In this document: positions 18,696-27,146 of the stretch, piece after piece
Numbering within the stretch: the stretch's first letter is position 1
Layout of the letters: the number at the start of each line of letters is the position of its first letter
Source: Verrucomicrobiota bacterium
GTDB lineage: Bacteria; Verrucomicrobiota; Verrucomicrobiia; Opitutales; Opitutaceae
NCBI GenBank assembly: GCA_023430825.1
Contig: JAEYYL010000340.1
Location: 1 to 44,125 of the forward strand
Direction of reading: 5' to 3'
Length of the DNA: 44,125 nucleotides
Program-made: the position numbers and the translations under genes
Notes under the pieces: generated by a model
What the model saw: the letters and a program-made list of their open reading frames with translations, nothing else
What the model was told of the DNA's origin: nothing
Database searches by the model: none

Positions 18696-19339
18696 GGGAA
18701 GTCCACTCGCACCTCGCCGTCCGCACCGACCTCCACCAGCCGCTCGAGCGTCGTGCGGCTGCTGAGCCACGCCTTCAGCACGTGCCGGCCGGGCGGCACC
18801 CCGCTCAGCCGGAAATCTCCCGCCTCGTCCGTCACCGCGAAATGCGGCGTATCCAAAACTAGGATAACGCCACGCATGTGTTCGTGGATGTCGCACCGCA
18901 GCGTGACCAGCCCCGGCTCGTCGAACACCTGCGAGGGAATCGGCCGCTCGTCCGGCCGGTAGCGCCCCACGTCGAACCGCTTCGGTCGCGAATACGAGAA
19001 GATGTTGTGATACGTATCGTCGAGATTGGGGAACTCCACACGCGTCCCCACCCGCACCGGCAGCAACGCCGGCACGAACGCCAGATCCTTCTGCGCCAAC
19101 GCCACCACCGCGGGCTCGCTCGGCGGCGGAAAAACGCCCTCCACATACACGACCGCCAGCGGCGGATTCGTCGCAATTACGCCGCCGCGACTCACGATTT
19201 CGTAGCGTTTGTTCATCACCGGAGCCGATCGCTCTCTCGGCAAAGTCACCCGACCGACAATGACCGCCTCCGCGCCCACGGCCAATGCACCGCCGATGCA
19301 CACGAGCAAAACCGCGGAAGCGACGACGCGTAGATTCAT
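18692..19339 (-). CDS. Periplasmic cupredoxin-like protein
   Basis: A 215-aa exported protein with signal peptide (VVASAVLLVCIGGALAVGAEA). The core resembles methylamine-utilisation/plastocyanin-like proteins: FVPALLPVRVGTRVEFPNLDDTYHNIFSYSRPKRFDVGRY (shown in part: VEFPNLDDTYHNIFS), then LVTLRCDIHEHMRGVILV. The His in TYHN, the Cys in RCDIHEHM and the two following His/Met residues match the order of type 1 copper ligands. A C-terminal carboxypeptidase-regulatory-like segment (about 150-215) ends in VRVDFP. It overlaps both its neighbours by 4 bases, an unusual position inside a regulator-kinase pair. Confidence 0.75.
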   Translation of the reverse strand: MNLRVVASAVLLVCIGGALAVGAEAVIVGRVTLPRERSAPVMNKRYEIVSRGGVIATNPPLAVVYVEGVFPPPSEPAVVALAQKDLAFVPALLPVRVGTRVEFPNLDDTYHNIFSYSRPKRFDVGRYRPDERPIPSQVFDEPGLVTLRCDIHEHMRGVILVLDTPHFAVTDEAGDFRLSGVPPGRHVLKAWLSSRTTLERLVEVGADGEVRVDFP

Positions 19340-20016
19340 GGCGGCGTGGCGCGCACGGTGTAGCCCACCGAGCGCAGCGTGTGGATGAGCGGAAGCGCGA
19401 AACCCGTGTCCACTTTCTTGCGCAGCCGCGCGATGAAGATTTCCACCGTGCGCGTGTCGTATTCGTGGTCGCGCTGCCAGACGCGTTCGCACAACTCCGT
19501 CCGCGAAAACACCCGCCCCGGCTCCTGCATCAGCACCTGCAACACGTCGAACTCCCGCGGCGACAGCGCCACCGCCCGCCCCGCTCGCATCACCCGACGA
19601 TGCTGCACGTCCATCTGCAGATCGCCCACCTTGAGAAAATCTGCCGCCGTCGGCGTCGCCGCGCGGCGGCCGAGCGCTTCGACGCGCGCCACGAGTTCGT
19701 CCAGGGAGAACGGCTTCGCCAGATAGTCGTCCGCACCCGCTTTCAGGCCTTTCACCCGATGCTCCACCTCGCCGCGCGCGGTCAGGATCAAAACCCGCGC
19801 GGGATTGTTCGCCTCGCGCAAACCAGCCAGCACCGACATCCCGTCGAGACTCGGCAGGTTCAAATCGAGCACGATCAGGTCCGGCGGATCGGCCACCGCG
19901 GCAGCGAGCCCTTCCGCGCCGTCATGCTTCACACTCGCCACGTGCCCGTGCCGCTCCAGCGCCCGACCGATATGCCGGGCTAGCTGGGCTTCGTCCTCGA
20001 TCACGTGAATGCGCAT
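19336..20016 (-). CDS. OmpR-family response regulator
   Basis: A 226-aa two-component regulator. Receiver domain with phospho-acceptor Asp51 (LIVLDLNLPSLDG), the acidic pair E8/D9-type pocket (VIEDE) and Lys101 (YLAKPFS). Then a winged-helix DNA-binding domain (about 130-222) with the usual FDVLQVLM and RTVEIFIARLRKKVD recognition stretch. It heads the regulator - cupredoxin - kinase group with 4-base overlaps. The likely targets are its own operon, since the DUF3570/ApbE genes lie just upstream on the same strand. Confidence 0.95.
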   Translation of the reverse strand: MRIHVIEDEAQLARHIGRALERHGHVASVKHDGAEGLAAAVADPPDLIVLDLNLPSLDGMSVLAGLREANNPARVLILTARGEVEHRVKGLKAGADDYLAKPFSLDELVARVEALGRRAATPTAADFLKVGDLQMDVQHRRVMRAGRAVALSPREFDVLQVLMQEPGRVFSRTELCERVWQRDHEYDTRTVEIFIARLRKKVDTGFALPLIHTLRSVGYTVRATPP

Positions 20017-20082
20017 GCGAGAGACTACCGAAGAAGGTTCGACGAAGAGTTGGAGCGATCGGCCGACACGCGCAAGCCCCGC

Positions 20083-20322
20083 TCAGTTGCAGCCGCAACC
20101 ACTCCCGCCGACGCCGCGCCCGCCGTGCGCCGCCTCGCGCGAGAAATACGTGTGGTCGGTCGAAACGCTCGCGAGCGGATCCCGATCCGGTCGCATGGTG
20201 TAGTCCGACAGCGCCGCGCGCTCCCACGGTTGCACCCGCACCGTGCCGCAGCCGGCCGCACCGAGCAACGCCGCCGCCAGAAGGACGATCGCGGCCAGCG
20301 GGTTTCTTCGATTCGTTTTCAT
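20083..20322 (-). CDS. DUF4266 small lipoprotein
   Basis: A 79-aa lipoprotein. Signal with lipobox LLGAAGC and lipidated Cys25, then the DUF4266 pattern: VQPWERAALSDYTMRP, HTYFSREAAHGG, and a glycine-rich tail ending GCGCN. The four Cys-Gly-type terminal residues are a conserved feature of the family and could bind metal or be redox active; function is not known. It is 10 bases from the TlpA stop, in the DUF3570 - ApbE - thioredoxin - DUF4266 neighbourhood that I recall recurring in distant bacteria. I see no clear ApbE flavin-attachment motif in it. Confidence 0.8.
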   Translation of the reverse strand: MKTNRRNPLAAIVLLAAALLGAAGCGTVRVQPWERAALSDYTMRPDRDPLASVSTDHTYFSREAAHGGRGVGGSGCGCN

Positions 20323-20332
20323 GGGAAAGCGA

Positions 20333-20845
20333 TCATTCCGCGAGCAAGGTTTCGATCTGCCCCCTCAACTCATCCTCGGTCGTCTTGCCGTGAAAACCGC
20401 GGTGGACGAACCGCACCCGCCCATCCCGCCCGAGCAAATACGATGTCGGCATCGCGGGCACCTTCACCGCCCGCACGAGCTTCTGCTGCGCATCGTGCAA
20501 CGCCGCAAACGGCGGCGCGTTCCTCTTCAGGAACGCCGCATACGCCGCCGGTTTCTCGTCCACACTCACCGCCACGATCACGAGCCCGCGCGGCGCAAAC
20601 TCCGCATGCAGCCGCGCCATCGCCGGGAACGACGCCTTGCACGGTGCGCACCACGACGCCCAGAAGTCCACCAACACGACCTGCTCCGCCGTCGCCGGCA
20701 ATGCGCCGCCGACGAGCCCCGCCTCGGCGAGCGGCGGAAACGAATCGCCGACTTTCAACTCCGCGCGCGCTCGACCGCTCGCCATCAGCAGGAGAATCGC
20801 AGCACCCAGCGCACGAGCGACCGGAAGTGTTTTACGACGCCACAT
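20333..20845 (-). CDS. TlpA-like periplasmic thioredoxin
   Basis: A 170-aa exported thiol-disulfide protein. Signal peptide (ALGAAILLLMASGRARA), then the thioredoxin fold with active site FWASWCAPCKASFP near residue 65 and the cis-proline region VPAMPTSYLLGRDG. The family is TlpA/ResA-like reductase; it probably keeps cysteines of a neighbour (for example the Cys tail of the DUF4266 lipoprotein) reduced, which is inference. It overlaps the end of the ApbE gene by 14 bases (20832-20845), indicating cotranslation. Confidence 0.9.
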   Translation of the reverse strand: MWRRKTLPVARALGAAILLLMASGRARAELKVGDSFPPLAEAGLVGGALPATAEQVVLVDFWASWCAPCKASFPAMARLHAEFAPRGLVIVAVSVDEKPAAYAAFLKRNAPPFAALHDAQQKLVRAVKVPAMPTSYLLGRDGRVRFVHRGFHGKTTEDELRGQIETLLAE

Positions 20846-21815
20846 ACTGGAAAAAGCCCCGCGTCTGCGCCCGCGCCCGTTCCGTCACGATCACTCCTTC
20901 CGCGCCGGGAAACGACTGGATGAACTCGATGCCCTTCGGCACACCGAGCACAAACGCCGTCGTCGCCAGCACGCCCGCATGCAAGCACGTGTTTGCGATC
21001 GCCGTCGCCTGCAGGCAGCCGTTCGCCACCGGCCAGCCGGTGCGCGGATCGACAATGTGGCCGTAGCGCCGGCCGCCCAGCGTGAAGCTGCGCAAATAAT
21101 CCCCCGACGACGCGATGCCGCGACTCCCCGCTGCCGCGATGCTGCCATCATGCTTCTCCGGCTGCTTCGGATCTTCGAGGCCGATATGCCAAGCCGGCCT
21201 TCCCGGCGGCTGTCCGCCGGTGCGCAGATCGTGACCGAAGTCCACCAGCACGTTCACGATACCCATGTCCGCGGCGATCTGCGCTACGAGGTCGACCGCG
21301 TATTCCTTTCCAAATCCGCCAAAATCCAATGCCATCCCCGGCTCGGGCAAATGAACCCGGCCCGGCTCCCGCTGCACTTTGCTCCAGCCCACCCGACTCC
21401 GCGCCCGCGCGATGTCCTCGTCGGCCGGCAGCGCCGTGCGCGGTCGTTTGTAATCCCACACCTCCATCAGCGGCAGAATCGTTGGGTCGATGATGCCTTG
21501 CGTGAGAAACACCAGCGTGTCGCAGAGCTTCAGCATCTGCTCCATCTCCGCGTCGATCTCGACCCAGGCGCGGCCGGCGGCGGCATTGATCCGGCTGACC
21601 AGACTGTCGGCGCGAAATCGTGAATACTTCGCCTCGAACGCCAGCACCCATTCCAACGCGCGCTTCTCGAATCCCGCCGCGACGGCCGCATCGTCGCAGG
21701 CATACTGCACTTCACACATCGTGCCCAGCGCCGCGAATCCCAGCCGCCGCAGCGGCCCTCCCGCGGCGGCAACCGCCGGCGTCGACGGACGATGACTGGA
21801 AGCGACGATGGCCAT
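20832..21815 (-). CDS. apbE: FAD:protein FMN transferase (ApbE)
   Basis: A 327-aa enzyme that moves FMN from FAD onto a Thr/Ser of an extracytoplasmic protein. Family motifs: MCEVQYAC-type first strand, SRFRADSLVSRIN near 65, the FAD-binding ALDFGGFGKEYAVD (about 170), and IVDPRTGWPV with preceding GHI near 265. No signal peptide or lipobox is seen (start MAIVASSHRPSTPAVAAAGG), unlike many exported ApbE proteins; it might use another route or a missed upstream start. Flavin acceptor is not obvious in the window. Confidence 0.92.
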   Translation of the reverse strand: MAIVASSHRPSTPAVAAAGGPLRRLGFAALGTMCEVQYACDDAAVAAGFEKRALEWVLAFEAKYSRFRADSLVSRINAAAGRAWVEIDAEMEQMLKLCDTLVFLTQGIIDPTILPLMEVWDYKRPRTALPADEDIARARSRVGWSKVQREPGRVHLPEPGMALDFGGFGKEYAVDLVAQIAADMGIVNVLVDFGHDLRTGGQPPGRPAWHIGLEDPKQPEKHDGSIAAAGSRGIASSGDYLRSFTLGGRRYGHIVDPRTGWPVANGCLQATAIANTCLHAGVLATTAFVLGVPKGIEFIQSFPGAEGVIVTERARAQTRGFFQYVAS

Positions 21816-21825
21816 CGGTGCCTCT

Positions 21826-22995
21826 CTACCAAGCGAACTTCGCGCCCAGTGTCACGATTTCAGCGCGCGGATAAACCGCCGGGGACGTCACGCCGTCTTT
21901 TCCGCGCATCTCGTAGTGCTCAAATGCCGCGTCCAGCGTCCAGGTCTCGCTCGCTACCCACACCAGCTTGATCCCAAGCGTGTGGCTGCGCAGCGCCGAC
22001 AGACGATAATCCGCCGAGAAAAACGGCCCTTCGGGGTTGGGCCGACCCGACGGCATGATGCTGGTGCCATTCAGATCGAGCCGGTAAAAGTCCGCCTCAC
22101 CCTGATCGTAGTAACGCGCCGCCGGACGCAGCATCCATCGCTCGCCGAGTTTCTGAAACCACGCCAACTCCGCGGTATGCGCCGTCACGCCGAAGTCGTC
22201 GCGGAACCAGCGATAGCTCGCCTCAAGCGCACCGTGCACCGCCGGAAACGCGCGGTTGAACGCTGCGAACACCGTCCACTTATCGCGCGCGTCGGGCCGA
22301 TTTTCGTTGAAGGTTCGCGGCAAAAAGAGTCCCGGCGCGATTTCGACCCGCTTGAAAATCAGTCGGTAAGGATCGGCGTGAAACCCTGCGCTGTGCCCGT
22401 ATCCAATATTCAACGTCACAGACGTCCGTGGATCCAGCAGTTGCGTGACGCCCGCGATGAGATCGGTCGTCCGCTTCTTCACCCAGTCGATCTGATAGAA
22501 AACGCGGATGTCGTCGTCGGTCCCCGCCACTCCGGCGAGCAGCGTCGTGTTCTTCTGATTGAAATCGGTGACGGTGTTGAGCGACCAGCCCGTCGACACG
22601 TAGTCGCTTTCGCGGCTGTTGGCGACGCCGACGGTGGCGTTGACGCGCGGAAACTGGCGCGCGAGTTCCGCGCTCCAGCCCTTGCGCCGGTCCGTCACGT
22701 GCGCCAGCGGCACGGGCCCGCCGGGAATCGACGGCGGCTGACCGTTCGGCGTCGCGCCGGCGATCGTGTCGATCACCCCGTGCGCCCTGAAACGCATCGC
22801 CGGACCGAGCGTCGCCTCGATCATCCCGTAGTGCGACTCGACCGTCATGCGATCGTCGGACTCACGGTAGTCGTGATACTTGTAGCTGATCGCACTTTCG
22901 CCCCGCGCGGATCGAACCGGGGCAAGGCCGAGGGCTGCCGTCACCAGCAGCGCACGGGCAGAGGACGAACGAAGCAACGCGAACGAACAACGCAT
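21826..22995 (-). CDS. DUF3570 outer-membrane protein
   Basis: A 389-aa outer-membrane beta-barrel-like protein of the DUF3570 family. Signal peptide (ALLVTAALGLAPVRSARG), then ESAISYKYHDYRESDDRM, the family's typical start, then alternating strands, DYVSTGWSLNT, DFNQKNTTLLAG, and a C-terminus GAKFAW. First gene of the minus-strand redox locus; ApbE follows after 10 bases. An in-frame start at 23046 would add 17 residues without matching the signal; 22995 is preferred. The 205-base gap before it holds REP copy D and overlapping palindromes (AACCGGTT and GGTTAACC at 23045-23056). Confidence 0.82.
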   Translation of the reverse strand: MRCSFALLRSSSARALLVTAALGLAPVRSARGESAISYKYHDYRESDDRMTVESHYGMIEATLGPAMRFRAHGVIDTIAGATPNGQPPSIPGGPVPLAHVTDRRKGWSAELARQFPRVNATVGVANSRESDYVSTGWSLNTVTDFNQKNTTLLAGVAGTDDDIRVFYQIDWVKKRTTDLIAGVTQLLDPRTSVTLNIGYGHSAGFHADPYRLIFKRVEIAPGLFLPRTFNENRPDARDKWTVFAAFNRAFPAVHGALEASYRWFRDDFGVTAHTAELAWFQKLGERWMLRPAARYYDQGEADFYRLDLNGTSIMPSGRPNPEGPFFSADYRLSALRSHTLGIKLVWVASETWTLDAAFEHYEMRGKDGVTSPAVYPRAEIVTLGAKFAW

Positions 22996-23090
22996 GAAAT
23001 GGCGGAGAGCCACGGCCACGTTCGCGCTCCGCCCACGAGCGTCCAACCGGTTAACCGTAACGCTTTGGAAAGATTGGCTCGCTCCTCGGA

Positions 23091-23184
23091 GGTAGGAACC
23101 TGCTGGCAGGCGATCGCTCTTTTGAGGTGGCTCGCTGCGCGAGCAGCGGGATCGCGCGAAATCGCCTGCAAGCAGGCTCCTGCC
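23091..23184. repeat. REP-like inverted repeat D
   Basis: Outer arms 23091-23114 (GGTAGGAACCTG then CTGGCAGGCGAT) and 23161-23184 (ATCGCCTGCAAG then CAGGCTCCTGCC), with few mismatches. As in copy A, the centre carries a second dyad (GGCTCGCTGCGCGAGCAGCGGG). It sits between the gspM stop (23201) and the DUF3570 start. Confidence 0.88.
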
Positions 23185-23200
23185 TCAAACCGCCGACACC

Positions 23201-23731
23201 TTACCGCACGATCTCGACTGACGACACGCGAACCGACGCGTTCATCAAATTGCCGTCCGCGCGATCCGCCTGCGCGGAAAACTGCTCGATGCCCAGGTAG
23301 GGTGAACGGCTCGTCAGCGCCAGGTAGAAGCGCTTCAGCGAAGCCCACTCCGCGCGCTGCAGCTGAATCTGCACCGTGTGCACCGCGAACTGGCCGCTGC
23401 GCTCGGTCTGCGGCGTATCGTTCGTGAAGCGGAGATTGTGCTCGCGCGCCAGCGCGCTCAAATCGCCGACGAGTCGCGTGTCGTCGAGCGTGCGGGCCGG
23501 ATCGAGATTATGCACCGCCGCGAGCGACGCCTGCTCGATCGCTTCGCGGTTCTCCAGCCACTGCGTCTGCAACGCGAGCTCGTTGGTGACGGTCCGCACC
23601 GCCCGCGCGTCGCGGGTCGCCCGCGTGCTGAAGTTCGAAGCCCACATCGCCGCGCCGATCGCGACGAAGAGCACGAGCAACAGTTTCTCGCGCAGGAGCC
23701 GGCTGAGGAAAAAAGCCTTGAGTGCACTCAT
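23201..23731 (-). CDS. gspM: Type II secretion protein GspM-like
   Basis: A 176-aa bitopic inner-membrane protein. Short cytoplasmic start, one transmembrane helix (about 15-33, LLLVLFVAIGAAMWAS), a coiled-coil stretch, then a ferredoxin-like periplasmic domain ending SVRVSSVEIVR. Position last after gspL, with ATGA overlap (23728-23731), is the usual GspM place. PilO is the related alternative. Named by position as much as by sequence. Confidence 0.75.
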   Translation of the reverse strand: MSALKAFFLSRLLREKLLLVLFVAIGAAMWASNFSTRATRDARAVRTVTNELALQTQWLENREAIEQASLAAVHNLDPARTLDDTRLVGDLSALAREHNLRFTNDTPQTERSGQFAVHTVQIQLQRAEWASLKRFYLALTSRSPYLGIEQFSAQADRADGNLMNASVRVSSVEIVR

Positions 23732-24861
23732 TCGGTGGCCGGGGTCAGCGCGCCGGGACGGAAGGTCACCACGAGCGTGAAGGTCATGACATTGTCGCGC
23801 GAACGCTGGTCGCGCACTTCCACTTTCTCCAGTGCCGGATCGGCGCTGAGCGCCGACTGAAAGGCCGAGACCGAAGCCGGCGCCGTCGTGGTCGCCTCGG
23901 TGCTCAATCCGTAAAGGCCGATCGACGAACTGCGCACCAGCCGCACGTCCGCGGGCTTTTTGCTCACGACGAAGGTGATCATTTCCAACGGCAGCAGGCG
24001 CTTCGAAGACAGTTCGTTGATGCGAGTCGTCACGCTCTGCGCCGCCATGATCTTGTCGACCACCGGCCGCTGCGCGTCCGCCTGTGCGATCCGCGTCTTC
24101 TGCCACAAGCCGACACCGATCAGCGACAGCTCACCGAGCCCGAGAAGGAACAACAATCCGACGAACGCGAGAAACGTGCGCCACAGCGCGAGATCGCGTC
24201 GGCGCGCGCTGCGAAGCACGGCGAGCGCATCCTTGTCGCGCACGTCCATCGCCGCCGCGCGCTCCGCCGGCAGCCGCGAGGCAAATGCCTCCGCCCGAAA
24301 GGCAAACTCCCGCTCGCGGCGCGTCGCCTCGATCGCCGGCGCGGCCGAGAGGGCGATGTGCCGATTGCGCGGCGCGAGCGCCAGCAGTTCCTCACGCGCC
24401 CTCGCACGGTCGGCGTCGGTCGCCTCCGGCGGCAGCGGGCGGAAGGCGATCTTCGCCGGAACCCGCCCACCCTCCCAGACGATCGCCGTGAGCCCTTCCT
24501 CCGACGGCACGAGCACCGTCATGTCAGGCTTTACCTCGCCGCCGAGCAAAGCGGCAAAGGCCGGCAGCACGAGTTCCGCCGTCTCCCACTCCGCCACCTG
24601 ATCGCTGCTGAACCGCCGTCGATAGGCCGCAAAAATCAGCGCGCGCTCCGCGCCCGGCTCCCAATAAAAACCATGGTAAAGCTGCGCCGGCGGAAAGGGC
24701 GACAGGGTCTCCAGCGCGAGCTCGACTTGCGCCGCGACCGACGCCGGCGCCGAACCCGCCGCAATCGGCACCGCCCGCGTGAAAAACAGGGCGTCGGGCA
24801 ACAGCACCACCTTCGGAGGCGGCGGGCCGGCACGGAGCGCTTTAATCAACGATCGAGTCAT
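23728..24861 (-). CDS. gspL: Type II secretion protein GspL-like
   Basis: A 377-aa protein: an actin-like cytoplasmic half (about 1-210, with LLPDALFFTRAVPI, PAFAALLGGEVKPDMTVLV and an Arg-rich hinge), one transmembrane helix (about 230-250, TFLAFVGLLFLLGLG), then a periplasmic ferredoxin-like half with VRLVRSSSIGLYG and TFTLVVTFRPG. It links GspE to the pseudopilus complex. Overlaps gspK and gspM by 4 bases each. The resemblance to a PilM-PilN fusion supports the call; sequence identity to classical GspL is low. Confidence 0.75.
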   Translation of the reverse strand: MTRSLIKALRAGPPPPKVVLLPDALFFTRAVPIAAGSAPASVAAQVELALETLSPFPPAQLYHGFYWEPGAERALIFAAYRRRFSSDQVAEWETAELVLPAFAALLGGEVKPDMTVLVPSEEGLTAIVWEGGRVPAKIAFRPLPPEATDADRARAREELLALAPRNRHIALSAAPAIEATRREREFAFRAEAFASRLPAERAAAMDVRDKDALAVLRSARRRDLALWRTFLAFVGLLFLLGLGELSLIGVGLWQKTRIAQADAQRPVVDKIMAAQSVTTRINELSSKRLLPLEMITFVVSKKPADVRLVRSSSIGLYGLSTEATTTAPASVSAFQSALSADPALEKVEVRDQRSRDNVMTFTLVVTFRPGALTPATE

Positions 24862-26000
24862 TCCTTCGTCGGTTCGGGAGGAGCAGTGGGAATCTCAGCA
24901 TTCTCCGCAATTTCCAAGAGTGTAAAGGGGTAGTTGAGTTTTTTCGTCTGCTCACCCGATGCCGCGTTCCGCCCCGCCGCCGGCGCGTTCCCCGCGGCCG
25001 GTGACCGCCCGCTTTTGTCGGCATGGAGATCGGACGGCGGCACGAGCGTCGCTCCGCCCGACGACGGCGCCACGACCGCGGACAGCAGAAACGTCGTGCG
25101 CCCTTCGCGAATCAGAACGTTGACGCGCAACGCGCTGATCGTCGTGCCGGCGCTGGGCGGCAGCTTGCCCGCCCCGATCAATCCCGCCGCTTCCTCCGCC
25201 GATTCGAAAAACGCCGGGCCGAGCCGCTCGCGGCTGCCGGTGCCCCTGAGAAAATCCCTGATCTGTTTGTGCTGCATCGGGTCCGCCACACCCATCGCGG
25301 CGAGCACGTCGCCGTTGGCTCCGTTGAGGTTGCTCTGTTTGAAGTCCAGCAGCGACACCGCGCCGCTAAACCGGTGCCATAATTCGTTCGGCCGGCCCTC
25401 CTCGTCGTAAAACAACTCCCGCGCGACATCGATCGCCGCGAGTTCCGAGTAGCTGCGCAACGACCGCAACGGCGCCTCGTAGGGGATCGCGCCGCGATCG
25501 TAATCCGCGCTCCACGAGGAGGCCGGCACGTAGTCCTTGCGCATCCAGCTGAAGAGCGCGTCCGTCAACCGCTCGGCCTCCGAGCGCGGCAGCCCCCAGC
25601 TCTCGAAAAGATTGAGCAGCGCGGGACTCTCGGCATTCGGCAGCGAGAGCTTCGCACTTTCGTCGCTGAACGTCACCTCCGCGGTGCAGCCCTCTCGCGG
25701 AGACCATCCCGCAAAACCGAGCGGATCGCCCCAGCCCTCCGCCTCGCTGCGCAGACCGCCGTTCACCAGGCGGAAATCCTCCAGCACCGCCAGCGTGACG
25801 TTCAGCGCCGAATACGCCTCCGGCCGCAGCCGATTCGCCGTCGCTTCCCGCGACTCCACGATCAGATCGATCGACGCCTTGTCGATGAACGCGACCAGCG
25901 CCGCCGCCGCAAACAGCAGCGTCACCAGCACGATCACCAGCACGGACGCGCGCGCCGGCCGGCGTTCGAATTGCGAGAAAGTGCTGCGGCCGTTCTTCAC
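24858..26000 (-). CDS. gspK: Type II secretion minor pseudopilin GspK
   Basis: A 380-aa minor pseudopilin that caps the pseudopilus tip. The N-terminus has RRPARASVLVIVLVTLLF, a prepilin-type helix lacking the usual Glu5, as is normal for GspK. The body includes the helix-rich GspK domain (NLFESWGLPRSEAERLTDALFSW). The C-terminus is an Ala/Gly/Pro-rich tail. The start is GTG at 26000, one base after the gspJ stop (26002). Confidence 0.88.
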   Translation of the reverse strand: MKNGRSTFSQFERRPARASVLVIVLVTLLFAAAALVAFIDKASIDLIVESREATANRLRPEAYSALNVTLAVLEDFRLVNGGLRSEAEGWGDPLGFAGWSPREGCTAEVTFSDESAKLSLPNAESPALLNLFESWGLPRSEAERLTDALFSWMRKDYVPASSWSADYDRGAIPYEAPLRSLRSYSELAAIDVARELFYDEEGRPNELWHRFSGAVSLLDFKQSNLNGANGDVLAAMGVADPMQHKQIRDFLRGTGSRERLGPAFFESAEEAAGLIGAGKLPPSAGTTISALRVNVLIREGRTTFLLSAVVAPSSGGATLVPPSDLHADKSGRSPAAGNAPAAGRNAASGEQTKKLNYPFTLLEIAENAEIPTAPPEPTKE

Positions 26001-26001
26001 G

Positions 26002-26682
26002 TCAGAAATTCGGCAGCCCCTCGGGCATGACCGGCAGGGTGACCACGGTCTCGCGCGTCAGCGTGCGATACGTGAATTTCAACCGCAGCCGCTGCGGCGG
26101 CTGCAGGCGGTTGTCGCTGTCGCGCCGCAGCTGCGGTTCGTTTTTCCAATTCTTGAACTCCTCGTCGTAGTAATCGTAGCTGAGCGCGGTGACGAGCGGC
26201 GTGATGACGGTCTCCCGCGGGGGATCGTCGTTGAATCGGGTCTCCAGCCGCGAATGCCAGAGCAGCCGCAAACCCTCGCGTTCGCTCGCCTGCAGCGAAC
26301 AGACCACCTCGGGCAGCGGGCGATCGGGCCACGAGATCAACCGGCTGCCCTCGGGCAGCTCAAAAGTGAGCAGGTTCTCCGTCGAACCACTCTGCGGGCG
26401 AATCTCCTGCACCGCGATCGGCGTGCCGCCGGGCAACGCCGCCGGCGGAAACGCCGCGACGCGCAACTCCTGCTCGAGATAACGGGTGACCGCGCGCACG
26501 TGCTGCTCGAAGAGCCGCAGGTCCTGGTTGCGCCCCCACAGTTCGCCCATCGAGAACACAAACGTGTTCAGCGCCACCAGCACCAACCCCACGAGCGACA
26601 GCGCCAGCAGGATCTCGATCAGCGTGAAGGCGCGGCGCGACTCCGCTCCGGTCCGCGTGCGACGCTTCGGCGAACGTCTCAT
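26002..26682 (-). CDS. gspJ: Type II secretion pseudopilin GspJ
   Basis: A 226-aa minor pseudopilin. Basic leader, then the prepilin site ESRRAFTLIEILLALSL with Glu5. The body matches GspJ in length and in the pattern ALSYDYYDEEFKNWK and LRLKFTYRT. The start at 26682 overlaps the gspI stop by 4 bases (ATGA). The -1 residue is Ala instead of Gly, as in all neighbours with an FTL helix. Confidence 0.88.
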   Translation of the reverse strand: MRRSPKRRTRTGAESRRAFTLIEILLALSLVGLVLVALNTFVFSMGELWGRNQDLRLFEQHVRAVTRYLEQELRVAAFPPAALPGGTPIAVQEIRPQSGSTENLLTFELPEGSRLISWPDRPLPEVVCSLQASEREGLRLLWHSRLETRFNDDPPRETVITPLVTALSYDYYDEEFKNWKNEPQLRRDSDNRLQPPQRLRLKFTYRTLTRETVVTLPVMPEGLPNF

Positions 26683-27146
26683 GGCCGTTTCTGTTTCAGC
26701 TCGAGAATCCGCTCCCTCGCCTCGCCGCGAAACTTCGCCTGATCGGTCCCTTCGGACCACGTCGGCCGCAACAGAAAGAATCGCTGAGTCAGCGGGCGGT
26801 TCGACGCGGCCGACGGCCCGGCGGCCGCATTCGACTCGGTCACTTCGCAGGTGAAATCGACCTGGAAGAGATCCGCCGTGCTCGTGGGCTCGATCGTCGC
26901 CCGCCAGCGCACCCGACCGCCGCTCGCCGCATCGAAGTCGCCGCCTTCCTCCGCCTTCCGGCGGTCCGGCTCGGCGAGGAGCTGCGCGCGCGCGAACCGC
27001 ACGTCCTCATCGCGAATGTTACTGCGCCCAACGATGTCGTAGGCGTTGAGCACATTGATGTAGGCCGCGGCGAGCGCGACCGTGGCCACGGCGAAGATCA
27101 CCAGCGCCACCATCACCTCGAGCAGCGTGAACGCGCGGCGGCTCAT
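26679..27146 (-). CDS. gspI: Type II secretion pseudopilin GspI
   Basis: A 155-aa minor pseudopilin; start MSRRAFTLLEVMVALVIFAV with Ala at -1 and Glu at +5. The short C-terminal domain (to about residue 155) has the single-strand pattern VDFTCEVTES and a charged end. ATGA overlaps on both sides with gspH and gspJ mark a tight operon. Confidence 0.88.
   Translation of the reverse strand: MSRRAFTLLEVMVALVIFAVATVALAAAYINVLNAYDIVGRSNIRDEDVRFARAQLLAEPDRRKAEEGGDFDAASGGRVRWRATIEPTSTADLFQVDFTCEVTESNAAAGPSAASNRPLTQRFFLLRPTWSEGTDQAKFRGEARERILELKQKRP

Noticed and set aside
16911..19301. A 796-residue fusion of kinase and upstream gene in one frame
   Set aside because: The frame upstream of 18695 overlaps the cupredoxin-like gene in another phase and is low complexity; an ATGA overlap start at 18695 explains it.
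20083..20322. ApbE flavin-attachment site in the DUF4266 lipoprotein
   Set aside because: No D-x2/3-SGA[ST]-like motif; the SVST run near residue 52 is too weak a match.
6660..23184. CRISPR array from the repeated GTAGGAGCCTG units
   Set aside because: The copies are paired inverted repeats kilobases apart, not regularly spaced direct repeats, and no cas genes are present.
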